DNA of 64,000 nt, taken from NCBI GenBank assembly GCA_023431185.1, contig JAEYXS010000003.1:1-64000 (forward strand), written 5' to 3'. Position 1 is the stretch's first letter, and every line of letters starts with the position of its first letter. This document shows positions 15,975 through 24,416 of this stretch, piece by piece. The notes below the pieces were generated by a model that saw only the letters and a program-made list of their open reading frames with translations, had not been told where the DNA came from and did not search any database. Position numbers and translations under genes: made by a program. The DNA is from Verrucomicrobiota bacterium. Its GTDB lineage: Bacteria > Verrucomicrobiota > Verrucomicrobiia > Limisphaerales > JAEYXS01.

Positions 15975-16736
15975 TCACTTTCGCTTCCAGACACTGGCCT
16001 GCGCCACGCTCCATTGGAACTTGCGCACGTGTTCGCGGATGAGAAAGGGCAGATCGAGCGTGCGCTGGAGGTCGAAGTCCTTGCCAAGTTCGGTCTTCAA
16101 ACCGTCCAGGGTCTTGCGCGGTCGGCCTGCTGCCACCTTGCCCCCGAGCCAGTTGGCGCGCGGCGTGTATTCTTCCAGCCAGGTGTAGGGCGAGGTCAGG
16201 ATGAGCTGGCCCCCGGGTTTCACCAGGCCGGACAAGCGCCGCAAAAAACGCACGGGATCGGGCAGCCGGTCAATAAGATTGGCTGCGAAGACGACATCAA
16301 AGTCGCCAAGATGGTCGCGCAACTCCTGGGCATCGCCTTGTTCAAAACGCACCCGGCGGCGATCAATCGTGGTCGGCACCACGGCGACGGAATTGCGCGT
16401 GATATCGCCTTCTTCCACGTAAACGTAATTGATGCCGCCTTGGTCACGCAGTCGCATGGCGACATCCACGAAGCGTTGCGAATAATCAATGCCGATGACT
16501 TCCGTGCAATGCCGCGCGAGTTCAAACGAAGAGCGCCCCACGGCACAGCCCAGGTCCAGCGCCCGGGCATTGGCCGGCAGCGTGGCCGCATCCAGACAAT
16601 TCACCACGCAGCGGACCGGGTAGAAGAGCGCATCCCGTGGACCGTTGGGATAGGGCAGGATTTCTTCCGCTGTGCCATAATGGAACAGCAAATACTCGGA
16701 GACCGCGCGGTCGCTCTCGTAGAAATTGGAGGTCAC
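15975..16736 (-). CDS. Putative 4-mercaptohistidine N1-methyltransferase (OvoA C-terminal-like)
   Basis: A 253-residue class I SAM methyltransferase. NFYESDRAVSEYLLFHYG at residues 4-21 is the characteristic lead of the methyltransferase domain at the end of the ovothiol synthase OvoA. SAM motif I follows (LDLGCAVGRSSFEL), then VIGIDYSQRFVDVA and FDVVFAANLIDRL. In fused OvoA this domain would methylate the imidazole N of 4-mercaptohistidine to give ovothiol. Here the sulfoxide-synthase and lyase parts are absent from the gene and from the whole window. The protein therefore either partners a distant synthase or acts on another thiol-imidazole. It is followed closely by the M29-like gene upstream. 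Confidence 0.75.
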   Translation of the reverse strand: MTSNFYESDRAVSEYLLFHYGTAEEILPYPNGPRDALFYPVRCVVNCLDAATLPANARALDLGCAVGRSSFELARHCTEVIGIDYSQRFVDVAMRLRDQGGINYVYVEEGDITRNSVAVVPTTIDRRRVRFEQGDAQELRDHLGDFDVVFAANLIDRLPDPVRFLRRLSGLVKPGGQLILTSPYTWLEEYTPRANWLGGKVAAGRPRKTLDGLKTELGKDFDLQRTLDLPFLIREHVRKFQWSVAQASVWKRK

Positions 16737-16750
16737 GGACTGACTATACC

Positions 16751-17893
16751 TCAGGCGGCCAGCGCCTGCCGCAAATATTCTGCGGGCATGTAACTCTCCA
16801 GCACCACCGTGGTCTGGCCGTCGCGGAACATGCGCACCTGCGGTACATTGATCTCCGGCGTCTTGTGCGGGGCGAAGAGGATGTCGTCGTGCGTGGCGTT
16901 CTTGTGGTTCGCGAACTTGTCCGGTGTCAGGCTGCCGCCCAGATGATCGCTGCGACCGGTAGCTACATGCACGGTGCCGAGCACTTTCTCATCCTGGATA
17001 TCGCGGCCAGAGACCGGCAACACCTGCGTGCCAAAACCGAGTTCACCGATCTCACCCGTCACCGGATCGCTCACGAGCTTGGCGTTGTGGGCGTCCACGG
17101 TGGCCTGGTCGCCTTGCAGGAGTGTGGCCTTTTGGATGCGGCCACCGCTCACATGCATGAGGCCGATGGTGCCGTTCTCATAGCGCATGGGGAATTGCCC
17201 CTCGGCTCCGTGCGGCACGAAATACACTTCACCGGCCGGGAGGTTGGCGACATCGGGCTTCGTACCGCGACAGAGGCCGTGGCTCTTTTGCGCCTCTTGT
17301 TTTTCGGTCAGTAACGTCAGGGTATATGTCTTGCCAGCCACCGTGTAATCGAGCTCGAACTTGTCCGCCCTGGTCATGGCGAGGCGGAGTTTCTCGGCCT
17401 GGCGCGAGACTTCGTTGTAATCCACCGCGAGGCCGCTGCTCAAAATGATCTCGTTCATGCCGTGCATCGTCGCCCCGCGGAAACCGTATTGCTTCGCAAA
17501 GGCCGTGAGCGGAGCCGTTGCCGAGTAAGTGGAGATGCAGAGAATGATGTCGTACTTCGGATAGATGTCCTGCTCGAACTTAACTTCACGACCATCCGGT
17601 GTGTAGGCCACATCCGGCAGGTCCAGGTTGCTGCCGCCGGTGAGCTGGTAGGCGAAAAGGTCGCCGCCGGTGAGCTTCAGTTCCGCCAGCCCGCCGTTCT
17701 TCAAGCCTTGATAGAAAACATCATGTGCATGGCGCTGGATGGTCAGCTTGGGGTCGTTGAGAAAAGCGAAACCTTTGACCTGCTTGGGATCGACCAGATC
17801 GATGAGAATGGCGACGCGCTGGCCGCCGGAAGGTTCAAACACCGTGTTCAGCAAACGAGTGAGGCTGAACGGAGGAAAGCTTAGATTATTCAT
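16751..17893 (-). CDS. M29-like (AmpS/thermophilic) metallo-aminopeptidase family protein
   Basis: A 380-residue protein from ATG 17891-17893. RGTKPDVANLPAGEVYFVPHGAEG (residues about 215-238) is the M29-type signature. HVATGRSDHLGG and NATHDDILFAP carry candidate metal-binding His and Asp residues near the C-terminus. M29 enzymes are cytoplasmic aminopeptidases with a two-metal centre, and some relatives have become ring-opening dioxygenases, so the substrate is open. The longer frame to 18001 adds an unlikely N-terminus. It is transcribed just ahead of the ovothiol-type methyltransferase with a 14-nt gap, so the two probably share an operon. Confidence 0.7.
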   Translation of the reverse strand: MNNLSFPPFSLTRLLNTVFEPSGGQRVAILIDLVDPKQVKGFAFLNDPKLTIQRHAHDVFYQGLKNGGLAELKLTGGDLFAYQLTGGSNLDLPDVAYTPDGREVKFEQDIYPKYDIILCISTYSATAPLTAFAKQYGFRGATMHGMNEIILSSGLAVDYNEVSRQAEKLRLAMTRADKFELDYTVAGKTYTLTLLTEKQEAQKSHGLCRGTKPDVANLPAGEVYFVPHGAEGQFPMRYENGTIGLMHVSGGRIQKATLLQGDQATVDAHNAKLVSDPVTGEIGELGFGTQVLPVSGRDIQDEKVLGTVHVATGRSDHLGGSLTPDKFANHKNATHDDILFAPHKTPEINVPQVRMFRDGQTTVVLESYMPAEYLRQALAA

Positions 17894-18106
17894 GCTCGTT
17901 GATATGTTGATTTGATTCCAGATTGTGAACGTAGGCCCAATTGTTCCGAATGCAAACGGCCAACCGTTAATTTTCCGTGACGGCAAGGATTGTCTGTCCA
18001 ACGCCAGATCCGCTGGCCTGCAGCCCCATTTTCAGACAGAAGTGAGAGACCCCACGCCGGGAAAATATTCCCCAAACGGCCCTGCCCGGGTTATCTTGCC
18101 GATGTT

Positions 18107-18493
18107 ATGGCTGAATCATCGCTCTATGAACGCCTCGGGGGAAGCGCGAAGTTGGATCTTTTGCTGAGAAATTTTTACGCCAGCCTGGCGGAACATCCGG
18201 ATCTGGGTCCCATCTTCGCGCAGCATGTGGACGACTGGCCATCTCACATCTTTACCGTGAAAGAATTCTGGGCGATGCAGACCGGTGGCCCCTCCATCTA
18301 TCGCGGAGGCATGGCGGCGCGACATGTGCCCTTGCGCCTGCGCCAGGAGCATTTCGACCAATGGCTCGCCCAATGGGCGATAAGCTGCCGCGCCCATTTT
18401 GAACCGCGTGAAGCAGAGGAACTCATCGAGATCGCGCAGAAGATCGGGGAACGGTTGCGACAGATCGTACGGACGGCGGAGATGCGGAAGTAG
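18107..18493 (+). CDS. Truncated haemoglobin
   Basis: A 128-residue 2-over-2 globin. It starts SSLYERLGG, the usual truncated-globin opening. TVKEFWAMQTGGPSIYRGGM and then AARHVPLRLRQEHFDQWLAQW follow, with the His of ARH the probable proximal haem ligand. The FW pair and HFDQWL helix fit group II/III proteins. Such globins bind O2, NO or peroxide and act in redox protection or NO handling. ATG 18107 is used; the upstream frame has no homology-like sequence. It is divergent from the M29-like gene, with a roughly 210-nt gap in which I see no other gene. Confidence 0.85.
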   Translation: MAESSLYERLGGSAKLDLLLRNFYASLAEHPDLGPIFAQHVDDWPSHIFTVKEFWAMQTGGPSIYRGGMAARHVPLRLRQEHFDQWLAQWAISCRAHFEPREAEELIEIAQKIGERLRQIVRTAEMRK

Positions 18494-18535
18494 TGCTTGT
18501 GGGCGTGGGGCTTTGACCCTGCAGCGGCCGACGGG

Positions 18536-18567
18536 AGCCGTCTCCCATACAAGCCGTCTCCCATACA
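18536..18567. repeat. Perfect 16-nt tandem duplication upstream of the ThuA gene
   Basis: AGCCGTCTCCCATACA occurs twice head to tail (18536-18551 and 18552-18567). It is preceded by GACGGGAGCCGTC, which can fold into a 5-bp hairpin. It lies 109 nt before the ThuA start. Confidence 0.85.
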
Positions 18568-18675
18568 TTCACATGGCTTGCTTCTTCCGGCCGTTGGGTT
18601 AAATGAATTCCTACCCAGTTGCGCCAGTCTAATGCCCCAGAGACAATCTCAGGGCTGACTGCCCTGGAACTGATT

Positions 18676-19641
18676 ATGAAGAACCTGACCCGTCGCGCTT
18701 TTACCCGTGGCCTCGCGCTCGCGCTGGCCACCCTCTGCACCCTCCCTGTGCTTGCCGCAGACAAGCCCAAGAAACTGCTCGTGGTGACCATCACGACCGG
18801 CTTCCGTCACAGTTCCATCGCCACGGCGGAGAAAACCCTCGCCAAGCTGGCCAAAGAGAGCGGGCAATTTACGGTGGATTTCGTCCAGCAACCACCCAAC
18901 CAGCCGAAGGCGCCGCAACGTCCCAAGGCCGGACCGGAAGGGGACAAGGATCCGAAGTTCGTGGAAGCGATGACGAAATTCCAGGAGGCGGATAAAAAGT
19001 TTAAGGAAGAAAACGCAGTTTGGATGAAGTCTGTGGAGAAGGAGTTGCTGAAGCTCAGCCCGGCGAACCTGAAGAACTATGATGGCGTGATCTTCGCCAA
19101 CACCACGGGCGATCTGCCGTTGCCGGACAAGCAAGGGTTCATCGACTGGGTGAGCAGCGGCAAGGCTTTCATGGGCATGCACAGCGCCACGGATACGTTT
19201 CATGGTTTCCGCCCGTTCATCGACATGATCGGTGGCGAGTTCCAGACGCACGGCCCACAAGTGCAGGTGGATTGCCTGAACCAGGATCCCGCGCACGCCG
19301 CGTGCAAGCACCTGCCGGCGTCATGGACGGTGTTTGACGAGATCTACATCATGAAGAGCTTCGAGCGCACGAAGGTCCGCGGTCTGCTCGGGCTCGACCG
19401 GCATCCGAACGACAAGACCAAGCTGGGGGACTATCCCATCGCGTGGTGCAAGGCGTTCGGCCAAGGGCGCGTCTTCTACACCTCGCTCGGTCATCGCGAG
19501 GATATGTGGGATACGGAAGAGAAGAATCGCAAGAACTCGACGGAAATCGCGCAGCAATACCAGCAGCACATCCTCGGCGGCATCCTCTGGGCACTGAAGC
19601 TCGCGCCGGGCGATGCCCAGCCGCAACCGATCAAATTTTAA
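18676..19641 (+). CDS. Secreted ThuA-domain protein (trehalose-utilisation-like)
   Basis: A 321-residue protein. The start at 18676 gives a Tat-like leader (TRRAFTRGLALALATL) ending near LAADKP. The mature part has the glutamine-amidotransferase-like ThuA fold: KLLVVTITTGFRHSSI, DGVIFANTTGDLPLP, FMGMHSATDTFHGF and GRVFYTSLGHREDMW. The family is very common in Planctomycetota and Verrucomicrobiota next to sugar dehydrogenases. It is thought to act on keto-sugars, although most members are uncharacterised. It precedes a Gfo/Idh/MocA gene by 58 nt, a recurring pairing that suggests one periplasmic sugar-processing unit. Confidence 0.88.
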   Translation: MKNLTRRAFTRGLALALATLCTLPVLAADKPKKLLVVTITTGFRHSSIATAEKTLAKLAKESGQFTVDFVQQPPNQPKAPQRPKAGPEGDKDPKFVEAMTKFQEADKKFKEENAVWMKSVEKELLKLSPANLKNYDGVIFANTTGDLPLPDKQGFIDWVSSGKAFMGMHSATDTFHGFRPFIDMIGGEFQTHGPQVQVDCLNQDPAHAACKHLPASWTVFDEIYIMKSFERTKVRGLLGLDRHPNDKTKLGDYPIAWCKAFGQGRVFYTSLGHREDMWDTEEKNRKNSTEIAQQYQQHILGGILWALKLAPGDAQPQPIKF

Positions 19642-19699
19642 GTGAATTGCTGTCGCGCAGGGTTGCCAGCCAGCCAGCGCACGCTAACTTAGTCACAGA

Positions 19700-20992
19700 A
19701 TGAATCCGACTGAAGCACAAGCCGATCTGAACCGCCGCAGTTTCCTGAAGGGCGGCTCGTTCGCCACCCTCATGATGATGCTGGGCGGCGTGGAGATCAC
19801 CGCCCAAGACGCCGCGACGAAACCCGCCGCACCCAAGCCCGAAAAGAAAGTGGGCCCGCCCGTGAAGTGTGGGGTCATCGGGCTCGGAGCGTGGGGCCGT
19901 GACATGCTCGGCCATCTCTCCCGTCTGCCGAATGCCCCGATCACCGGTGTGGCGGAGACGTATGGTGCCTCCCTGCGCCGGGCCAAGAGCGCGGCCCCGA
20001 ACGCGGTGCCGTTCGAGGATTACCGGAAGCTGCTGGAGAGCAAGGACGTGGAGGCGGTCATCGTCGCCACGCCGTCGCACCAGCACAAAGAGATCGTCCT
20101 CGCCGCGTTGCAGGCAGGCAAGCATGTCTATTGCGAAGCACCGCTGGCGCACACCATCGAGGATGCCCGCGCCATCGCGAAAGCGGCCCGTGACAGCAAG
20201 CAGATCTTCCAGGTGGGCTTGCAGTATCGTGATAATCCGCAGCATCACCACGTGGTGGATTTCGTCCGCACGGGTGCGGCGGGAGCCATCACGGTGGCGC
20301 GTTCGCAGTATCACAAGAAGGAGAGCTGGCGTCGCACTTCACCCAGCCCGGAGCGCGAGAAGGAGTTGAACTGGCGCTTGCGGCAGGATACCTCGCCCGG
20401 TCTGGTGGGCGAGATCGGCATTCATTCCATCGACGTCGCCTCCTGGTTCATGCGTGCGAATCCCGTGGCTGTCACGGGCTTCGGCTCCATCTTGCACTGG
20501 AAAGACGGGCGCAATGTGGCAGACACGGCACAAGTCGTGGTGGAGTATCCCGGCGGCGCGCGAATGATCTATGACGCCACGCTGACCAATTCTTACGAGG
20601 GCAACTACGATGTCTTCTCCGGCACGGATGCGGCGATCATGATCCGCGAGAACCGCGCGTGGATGTTCAAGGAAGCCGATTCCCCGCTGCTGGGCTGGGA
20701 GGTGTATGCGAAGAAGGACACCTTCCCGGCGACGGGCGAGGCGGGCATCGCGCTGGTGGCGAATGCCACGCAACTCATCGCGCAAGGCTTGAAGCCGGCG
20801 GAAGCGGCGGCGGATGGCGATTCACCGGCCTATTACGCGTTGGAGGCGTTCATCGCGAACATCAATGAGAAGAAGGCCCCGCACGCCGGCTGGAAGGAAG
20901 GCTTCGAAGCCACCGTCACGGCCATCAAGGCGAACGAGGCGGTGAACAAGAACCAGAAGATCACCTTTGATCCGAAGTGGTTCGAGGTGTAA
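19700..20992 (+). CDS. Gfo/Idh/MocA-family oxidoreductase with Tat leader
   Basis: A 430-residue NAD(P)-dependent oxidoreductase. NRRSFLKGGSFATLMMMLGG forms a twin-arginine leader at the start, so export is likely. The Rossmann domain begins with CGVIGLGAWGRDMLGHL near residues 55-71. VEAVIVATPSHQHKEIVLAAL and KHVYCEAPLAHTIEDA follow, with Glu-Ala in place of the usual E-K-P catalytic lysine motif. The C-terminal alpha/beta domain includes GEIGIHSIDVASWFM, whose His-Asp pair is typical of the active site. Loss of the EKP lysine is notable. It is followed by a strong terminator. Confidence 0.9.
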   Translation: MNPTEAQADLNRRSFLKGGSFATLMMMLGGVEITAQDAATKPAAPKPEKKVGPPVKCGVIGLGAWGRDMLGHLSRLPNAPITGVAETYGASLRRAKSAAPNAVPFEDYRKLLESKDVEAVIVATPSHQHKEIVLAALQAGKHVYCEAPLAHTIEDARAIAKAARDSKQIFQVGLQYRDNPQHHHVVDFVRTGAAGAITVARSQYHKKESWRRTSPSPEREKELNWRLRQDTSPGLVGEIGIHSIDVASWFMRANPVAVTGFGSILHWKDGRNVADTAQVVVEYPGGARMIYDATLTNSYEGNYDVFSGTDAAIMIRENRAWMFKEADSPLLGWEVYAKKDTFPATGEAGIALVANATQLIAQGLKPAEAAADGDSPAYYALEAFIANINEKKAPHAGWKEGFEATVTAIKANEAVNKNQKITFDPKWFEV

Positions 20993-21010
20993 GCGAAGTT
21001 TTGAAACACA

Positions 21011-21040
21011 AAGGCCGCCTGGAGACAGGCGGCCTTTTTT
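21011..21040 (+). terminator. Rho-independent terminator after the oxidoreductase gene
   Basis: AAGGCCGCCTG pairs with CAGGCGGCCTT over a GAGA loop and is followed by TTTTTTGTCTTT on the plus strand. It ends the ThuA/oxidoreductase unit before the convergent kinase gene. Confidence 0.9.
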
Positions 21041-21061
21041 GTCTTTAAAAAAATTTCTGAC

Positions 21062-22054
21062 TCACTCCGACCGGAACATCTTGACCAACACCTGGCTGCG
21101 GGCAGCTTCCAGCGCCATGATGAACTCATCATACGTCTGGTAGCGTTGGGCCGGATCCTTGGCCATGGCCACACAGATCGCTTCATTCGTCGGCGCGGTG
21201 ATGGCCCCATTCAACTGGTTCGGGGGCGTCAGCGGATTGTTCACATGGGCGAAAGCCGCCTCCTGGATGTCCGGCGCCTCGAACGGCACCTTGCCCGTCA
21301 ACGCATGATACAGCGTGGCTGCCAGGCTGTACATGTCGGAGAGATAGCTTTCGCCGGTCTGGGAAACTCGTTCCGGGGCGATGTAATAGGGCGTGCCCAG
21401 CACACCGCCCTCTTCATCCGCCTGCTCGGCGTCCGCCTTGCGGGCGAGGCCGAAGTCCACCAGCTTGGGTTCCTTCTCCGCGTTGTAGAGGATGTTGCCC
21501 GGCTTGATGTCGAGGTGCAGGAGGTTGTGGTTGCTCGCCGCCTTCAACGCGCCCGCCACCTTGATGCCCACATCCAGCACGTCGAGTTCCGGCACCGCGC
21601 CTTCCTTCTCGATGCGATCATCCAGGCTGCCGCAATCCGCCAGCTCCATGACGATGTATTTCTCGCCGTCCCATTCGTCGAAGGCGTAGATGTGAATGAT
21701 GTTCGTGTGGTTCAGGCCCGCACAGGCCTTGGCTTCCCGGGCGAAGCTCTCAACCAGCGCGGTGTCACTGGTGAACTCGCGCCGCATCAGCTTCACGGCC
21801 ACCTCCCGCTCCAACGACGTATCGTAGGAACGATAGACCGTGCCCATGCCGCCGGAGGCGATCACCGCGCGCAGCTCGAACTGCCGCAGCTTCAAGGGCA
21901 GCATCACCGGATGGCCGCACTTGGGGCAGGGAGTCGTGGAGAGCGGAGCCAAAGTGCTGGGGATGAAGATGCTCTTGCCGCACTTGCCGCACGGCACCAT
22001 CTTCAGGGACGAAGTCCCGCCCGTCGCCGGACTCATTGACACTGCTGAACTCAT
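21062..22054 (-). CDS. Hanks-type Ser/Thr protein kinase with N-terminal zinc ribbon
   Basis: A 330-residue cytoplasmic kinase without a membrane segment. Residues about 22-48 hold two Cys pairs (CGKCGKS and CPKCGHP), a zinc ribbon. The kinase domain then starts: FELRAVIASGGMGTVYRSYD (glycine loop), VAVKLMRREF (catalytic Lys), HLDIKPGNILYN (catalytic loop with HLD in place of HRD), VDFGLARK (DFG) and TPYYIAPERV. The C-terminus is short with no sensor domain. It is divergent from the first ceramidase-like gene. Substrates are unknown; FHA proteins such as the one at 49372 are typical readers of such phosphorylation. Confidence 0.92.
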   Translation of the reverse strand: MSSAVSMSPATGGTSSLKMVPCGKCGKSIFIPSTLAPLSTTPCPKCGHPVMLPLKLRQFELRAVIASGGMGTVYRSYDTSLEREVAVKLMRREFTSDTALVESFAREAKACAGLNHTNIIHIYAFDEWDGEKYIVMELADCGSLDDRIEKEGAVPELDVLDVGIKVAGALKAASNHNLLHLDIKPGNILYNAEKEPKLVDFGLARKADAEQADEEGGVLGTPYYIAPERVSQTGESYLSDMYSLAATLYHALTGKVPFEAPDIQEAAFAHVNNPLTPPNQLNGAITAPTNEAICVAMAKDPAQRYQTYDEFIMALEAARSQVLVKMFRSE

Positions 22055-22219
22055 GCTTCTTGTGAAGGGCCAATAGGATAACCATTTGAACCCGCCCTAC
22101 AAGCCAATGTTCACCCTTCAGTCATTTTCCGCAATCGCCAGTTTCACATTTCTGCTTACCGCCCGGTCAGTATATTATTCGAAGTTGCCGGGCCGGTTCA
22201 TCGTCATTAATAAGAACTT

Positions 22220-23740
22220 ATGAAAGCCCGCCACCTCTTCTGCCTCCTCGCGCTCATGCTGGCCTTCCGCCTCGGTGCCGCCGATCCCGCCCCCAAGCCG
22301 CCCCCCTTGAAGGCCGGCTACTGCGAAACAGACATCACCCCCGCGATCGGCATGGAACAACCCGGCGGTTACGGCAAGTCCTTCCACCGCACCTTCCACG
22401 ACCCCTGCAAGGTCCGTGCGGTCGTCTTCGATGACGGCCAGAAACGCATCGCTCTCGTCGGCACGGACACGCTCATGATCCCGCGCGATCTCGTCCTGCG
22501 CGCCCGCCAGCGCATCCAGACCCTCTGCGGCATCGCCCCGGAGGCCGTCATGGTCGGTGCTTCGCATTCGCACAGCTCCGGTCCCGTCGGCATGGTGCAG
22601 CCCGGTGAATTCGACCACGCCTCCGACCTCGTGAAGAAGCTAGCCTACGAGCAATCCTCCTGTGCCGATCCCAAGTTCCTGAAATACGTCGAGGACCAGA
22701 TCGTCGCCGCCGTCGTCCTCGCGAACAACCGCCGCGCGGAAGCCGCCACCGGCTTCGGCTCCGGCATCGAGGACAAGGTCGCCTTCAACCGCCGCCTCCG
22801 CATGAAGAACGGCCTCAGCTACAGCCACCCCGGCGCGGGCAATCCCGACATCATCGGTTACGCCGCACCTACCGATCCGCAAGTCGGCGTCATCGGCACG
22901 TGGAACAAGGAGGGTAAGCTCATCGGTTGCGTCGTGAATTATTCCTGCCACGCCACCACCAGTCCCGGCGGCATCTCCGCGAGCTGGATCCAGTATCTGG
23001 AGCACGCCATCCGCGGCATGTTCGGTCCGGAAGTCGTCGTCGTCTTCCTCCAAGGCGCCAGTGGCGATGTGACACAGGTCGATAACCTCAGCCCCTATGC
23101 CCGGCCCGGTGCCGAGCAATGGTCCCGCCTTGTCGGAGGTCGCGTCGGTGCCGAAGCCGTGAAGGTGCTCCTCAGCATGACCCCGGGCACCAATGCCCCG
23201 GTGGATTTCAAAGCCAAGGTCTGGAACATCCCGCGCCGCCTCCCTTCTCCCGAACGCGTGAAGCAAAGCCTCGAGATCGTGCAAGGCGATCCCAAGAAAT
23301 ACAGCGCCACCGAGATCACCTTTGCGAAGGAGATCCTGATGCTCGATGCCCTCATCCAGAAACATCCTTCTGTGGAAGTTGAAGTGCAGGCCATCCAGGT
23401 CGGGCCCGTTGTCTGCGTGAGCAATCCCGCGGAGTACTTCGTGGAATACGGCCTCGACATCAAGAAGCGGAGCAAGTTCCCGCTCACCTTCCCCGTGGAA
23501 CTCGCCAATGGCTGCGTGGGCTATGTGCCCACCAAGGAAGCCTTCGGCCCCAATGGCGGCGGTTACGAAACGCGTCTCACCGCCTACAGCAATCTCGAGA
23601 TCAGCGCTGGGCAACAATTCGCCGACGTCGGTGTCGAACTGGCGAACACTTTCAAGCCCGGCGCGATTCCCGTGCCGCCACCCGCCCCGCCGTATCGCGC
23701 ACCGTGGCTCTACGGCAACGTGCCGCCGGAGGTGAAGTGA
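22220..23740 (+). CDS. Secreted ceramidase-like protein (neutral/alkaline ceramidase N-terminal domain), copy 1
   Basis: A 506-residue protein with a signal peptide (HLFCLLALMLAFRLGAADP). AGYCETDITPAIGMEQPGGYG is the conserved opening of the neutral/alkaline ceramidase N-terminal domain. ALVGTDTLMIPRDLV, MVGASHSHSSGPVG with candidate zinc His residues, NYSCHATTS and FLQGASGDVTQVDN follow. True ceramidases are about 700 residues with a C-terminal Ig-like domain that is absent here. The natural substrate may be another amide lipid or sugar. The copies at 31711 and 43080 share the fold but are different in sequence. It stands alone, divergent from the kinase. Confidence 0.85.
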   Translation: MKARHLFCLLALMLAFRLGAADPAPKPPPLKAGYCETDITPAIGMEQPGGYGKSFHRTFHDPCKVRAVVFDDGQKRIALVGTDTLMIPRDLVLRARQRIQTLCGIAPEAVMVGASHSHSSGPVGMVQPGEFDHASDLVKKLAYEQSSCADPKFLKYVEDQIVAAVVLANNRRAEAATGFGSGIEDKVAFNRRLRMKNGLSYSHPGAGNPDIIGYAAPTDPQVGVIGTWNKEGKLIGCVVNYSCHATTSPGGISASWIQYLEHAIRGMFGPEVVVVFLQGASGDVTQVDNLSPYARPGAEQWSRLVGGRVGAEAVKVLLSMTPGTNAPVDFKAKVWNIPRRLPSPERVKQSLEIVQGDPKKYSATEITFAKEILMLDALIQKHPSVEVEVQAIQVGPVVCVSNPAEYFVEYGLDIKKRSKFPLTFPVELANGCVGYVPTKEAFGPNGGGYETRLTAYSNLEISAGQQFADVGVELANTFKPGAIPVPPPAPPYRAPWLYGNVPPEVK

Positions 23741-23820
23741 GCAAGGGTTTGATGCGCCTATGCGCCACTGCTTCAAGGTTGAGTTTTTAGAAGAGTAAGG
23801 GTAACCATATTGCCGTGAGC

Positions 23821-24048
23821 ATGACTGTAGAGCAGATTGCCGAGGAAGCACTGGCCTTGTCCAGTGATGCCCGCGCCTTGCTGGCCGACCGGCTCGTCGA
23901 AAGTCTTGACCCGGTGGAGGATGAAGCCGTCCGCGCCCTTTGGGCCAAAGAAGCCATCCGCCGCCGTGATGAAATCCGGTCCGGCAAGGTTCAGGCTGTC
24001 CCCGGTGAAGAAGCTTTGGCTCAAGTTCGGCGTTCTGTGGGCCGATGA
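23821..24048 (+). CDS. Antitoxin of the TIGR02574 addiction-module family
   Basis: A 75-residue acidic, helical protein: MTVEQIAEEALALSSDARAL is the standard start of these putative addiction-module components, and LADRLVESLDP completes the motif. It would bind and neutralise the toxin encoded by the next gene, which overlaps it by 4 nt. A GTG at 23815 is an alternative start two codons upstream. Families like this lack an obvious DNA-binding domain, so autoregulation cannot be seen. The pair sits between metabolic genes with no other mobile features nearby. Confidence 0.85.
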   Translation: MTVEQIAEEALALSSDARALLADRLVESLDPVEDEAVRALWAKEAIRRRDEIRSGKVQAVPGEEALAQVRRSVGR

Positions 24049-24344
24049 GATTTGATTTCCATCCCGAAGCTTTGGCGGAATACCAAGAGGCCGCCCAATT
24101 CTATGCCTCCTGTCAGGACGACTTGGATTTGCGCTTCATCAATGGCGTTGAGCAGTCCATTCGGCGTATCGTCAAAAACCCGGAACTTCATCGTTTTCTC
24201 GAAGCCGATGTTCGCCGTTGTCTGACCAAGGTTTTTCCTTATGCGGTTCTTTTCACGGTTGAACCGGACCATATCCTTATCGTGGCCGTGATGCACTGTC
24301 ATCGTGAGCCCGGTTACTGGCGAAATCGTCTGCGCCAAAAGTAA
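24045..24344 (+). CDS. RelE/ParE-family toxin
   Basis: A 99-residue protein of the RelE/ParE fold: FDFHPEALAEYQEAAQFY at the start, then IRRIVKNPELHRFLEADVRRCLTKVFPYAVLFTVE-like sequence and a final VAVMHCHREPGYWRNR. The RRC..FPY..LF pattern and the H-x-x-R-x-P-x-Y-W ending are typical of ParE/RelE toxins found with this antitoxin type. Targets in the family are either ribosome-bound mRNA or DNA gyrase, and the sequence does not decide. The ATGA overlap with the antitoxin gene ensures coupled translation. Confidence 0.88.
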   Translation: MRFDFHPEALAEYQEAAQFYASCQDDLDLRFINGVEQSIRRIVKNPELHRFLEADVRRCLTKVFPYAVLFTVEPDHILIVAVMHCHREPGYWRNRLRQK

Positions 24345-24416
24345 CAGGCGTCATGTCTCATTGTTTGCTTCCTTCCTTGCATTTGCCTCCTCCTCCGTCT
24401 TTCTTTTCACCCACAC

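Noticed and set aside
22640..23851. 403-codon minus-strand frame opposite ceramidase-like copy 1
   Set aside because: It shows the composition of an antisense shadow, while the other strand has a signal peptide and family motifs.
23821..24344. Toxin-antitoxin pair as a sign of a larger mobile island
   Set aside because: No integrase, transposase or direct repeats flank it, and the neighbours are ordinary metabolic genes.
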